DNA from: a bacterium | Lineage (GTDB): Bacteria; Babelota; Babeliae; Babelales; RVW-14 | Assembly (NCBI GenBank): GCA_030432505.1 | Contig: JAUIHA010000039.1 | Span: forward strand, 1-7,295 | Length of the DNA: 7,295 bases | Reading direction: 5' to 3' | Shown: positions 5,997 to 7,295 of the stretch, piece by piece | How positions within the stretch are numbered: position 1 is the stretch's first letter | Layout of the letters: every line of letters starts with the position of its first letter | The notes under the pieces: generated by a model | Told to the model about the DNA's origin: nothing | Database searches by the model: none | The model's input: only the letters and a program-made list of their open reading frames with translations | Translations under genes and position numbers: made by a program

Positions 5997-7295
5997 CTAC
6001 TTCTTTCCTTTTACGTCAAGTTGAATAGGGCACCCACGAAGATCATAATGCTTACGGATAACATTTTCGATAAAGCCAAGCTGAGTTGGACCAAACCACT
6101 GTGGATAGTTAACGGTCAATACAAAGGTTGGAACTGCAGCTTTAATATTTCTGATTTTATGAACTCTGAGAAGTTGGCGTTTGTGATACATACGTTTTTT
6201 CTCAAGTTCACCTTTAAGAATTTCATCAACATGTGCTGAGTCAATTTCTTGGCTACAACGTGCAATAACTTTTTGTACTTCGCCAAGAACCTTACAAACG
6301 TTCTTTTTAGAAAGACATGAAATAGCAATTTGTGTTGTTTTCTTCAATACGAAATTGTAGCGATCCATGCTTTGTTCAAGAAGCATTTTTGTATAGTCGT
6401 CATCTTTAATAAGGTCAACTTTGTTGTATAAGATGAGGACAGGCTTTTTCATTTCTCGTGCATAGAAGAGAAGTTTTAATTCTTGGTCACAAATTTTTCC
6501 AGCAGAGGCATCAATCATCAAAAGAACAATATCTGCTTCTTTAATTGAACGAAGAGAGCTTTTCGCCATTAAGGTTTCAAGATCTTCATTAATTCTGCTT
6601 TTTCTTCTCACTCCTGCAGTATCAGTAATCTGCATAAGTTCACTACAGAAATATACATTTTCCGAAACAGTTTCGCGGGTTGTCCCAGCGACAGGAGAAA
6701 CAATAGAGCGTTGCTCGTGAACAAGTAGATTCATGAGTGATGATTTACCAACGTTTGGTTTTCCAATAATGGAGATATGATATTGTGGTAATTCAAACTC
6801 AAGGTCTGCTTCTTCAGGAAGAAGGTCAGTCACTTTATCAAGTGTTGGACCAACGCCAAAACCGTGAAGTGCTGAAACTTGCGTCATATCATCAAAACCG
6901 AGTTTATAGAACTCATGAAGGTTGTCTTCAACCGCGGTTGAATTATCAGCTTTATTAAGAAGAAGAAAGACTGGTTTTTTTACTTTGTGAAGTGTTTTGG
7001 CAATGAGCATGTCGTTTTGCGTAATACCACTTTTTACGTCGCATACAAACAAAATAGCTGATGCACTTTCCAAAAGCTTAAGAACTTTTTCTTGAATCTT
7101 TTTTTCAATTTCTGAAGTTGTACGCTTGAAAGAGAGTCCGCCGGTATCAATAAGATTAAATGTCTTATCGTCCCAGGTAACGCGTTCTTGCATGTAGTCC
7201 CGAGTTACACCGTCTTGATCGAAGACAATACTTTTCTTTTTGCCGGTGATTCGATTAAACAAGGTCGATTTACCAGCGTTGGTTCGTCCAACGAG
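5997..7295 (-). CDS. der: Ribosome-assembly GTPase Der (EngA), first few residues beyond window
   Basis: Der is a double-domain GTPase needed for maturation of the 50S subunit. 432 residues are visible (numbered here from the window edge, reading LVGRTNAGKST); only about the first 5-8 residues are missing. G domain 1 has G1 GRTNAGKST (3-11), DTGG (50-53) and NKAD (114-117). G domain 2 has GKPNVGKSS (178-186), the GTTRE switch, DTAGVRRK (225-232) and NKVD (291-294). A KH-like C-terminal domain (about 350-432) carries PTFVLTVN and ends with GCPIQLDVKGKK. The first P-loop differs from the usual GRPNVGKST at two places (P to T, V to A). The TTG at 7262 lies within this motif and is not a start. 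It is the first visible gene of the der-lptB-hpf operon; its promoter is outside the window. Confidence 0.95.
   Translation of the reverse strand, partial: LVGRTNAGKSTLFNRITGKKKSIVFDQDGVTRDYMQERVTWDDKTFNLIDTGGLSFKRTTSEIEKKIQEKVLKLLESASAILFVCDVKSGITQNDMLIAKTLHKVKKPVFLLLNKADNSTAVEDNLHEFYKLGFDDMTQVSALHGFGVGPTLDKVTDLLPEEADLEFELPQYHISIIGKPNVGKSSLMNLLVHEQRSIVSPVAGTTRETVSENVYFCSELMQITDTAGVRRKSRINEDLETLMAKSSLRSIKEADIVLLMIDASAGKICDQELKLLFYAREMKKPVLILYNKVDLIKDDDYTKMLLEQSMDRYNFVLKKTTQIAISCLSKKNVCKVLGEVQKVIARCSQEIDSAHVDEILKGELEKKRMYHKRQLLRVHKIRNIKAAVPTFVLTVNYPQWFGPTQLGFIENVIRKHYDLRGCPIQLDVKGKK

Noticed and set aside
6021..6328. Open frames on both strands within the der region
   Set aside because: They are alternative-frame shadows of the der C-terminal domain with no ribosome site or recognisable domain.
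7260..7262. TTG as start of der
   Set aside because: The frame stays open to the window edge and encodes the Der P-loop, so the TTG is an internal Leu codon.

Overview
The window reads as AT-rich DNA from a Gram-negative bacterium. It combines conserved housekeeping genes (der, lptB, hpf on the minus strand) with several exported proteins of unusual, partly eukaryote-like type. An lptB gene implies an outer membrane with LPS transport. Exported EndoU-like and RING-like proteins fit a host-associated or intracellular lineage. Candidatus Dependentiae (TM6) is one plausible guess, but nothing in the sequence is taxonomically decisive and I treat this as weak inference.

Left part (1-2290): a minus-strand gene, cut by the left edge, encodes an exported PafA-type alkaline phosphatase with nearly all its catalytic and metal residues visible. 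Across a 140-bp divergent spacer lies a plus-strand gene for an exported or membrane protein. It has a possible DsbD-alpha-like N-terminal domain and four C-terminal membrane spans, and a likely hairpin terminator follows it.

Middle part (2300-4780): a perfect-consensus promoter (TTGACA, 16 bp, extended TGATATAAT) drives a 637-residue secreted protein. This protein has two Lys-rich Cys4 modules and a C-terminal EndoU-like ribonuclease domain with the expected His/His/Lys residues. Converging on it, with only 6 bp between stop codons, is a 111-residue secreted Cys/His-rich protein whose spacing resembles a RING-H2 zinc finger. The upstream region of this small gene contains a palindrome overlapping its candidate -10. 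The two genes are the accessory and most interesting part of the window: a possible pair of host-directed effectors.

Right part (4785-7295): a tight minus-strand operon runs der (ribosome-assembly GTPase, missing only its first few codons at the right edge), lptB (LPS export ATPase, 6 bp downstream) and hpf (ribosome hibernation factor, 31 bp further). It ends in a very strong 16-bp-stem terminator that overlaps the hpf stop codon. It couples ribosome biogenesis and hibernation with envelope LPS transport.

No rRNA, tRNA, CRISPR array, insertion sequence or origin was seen.
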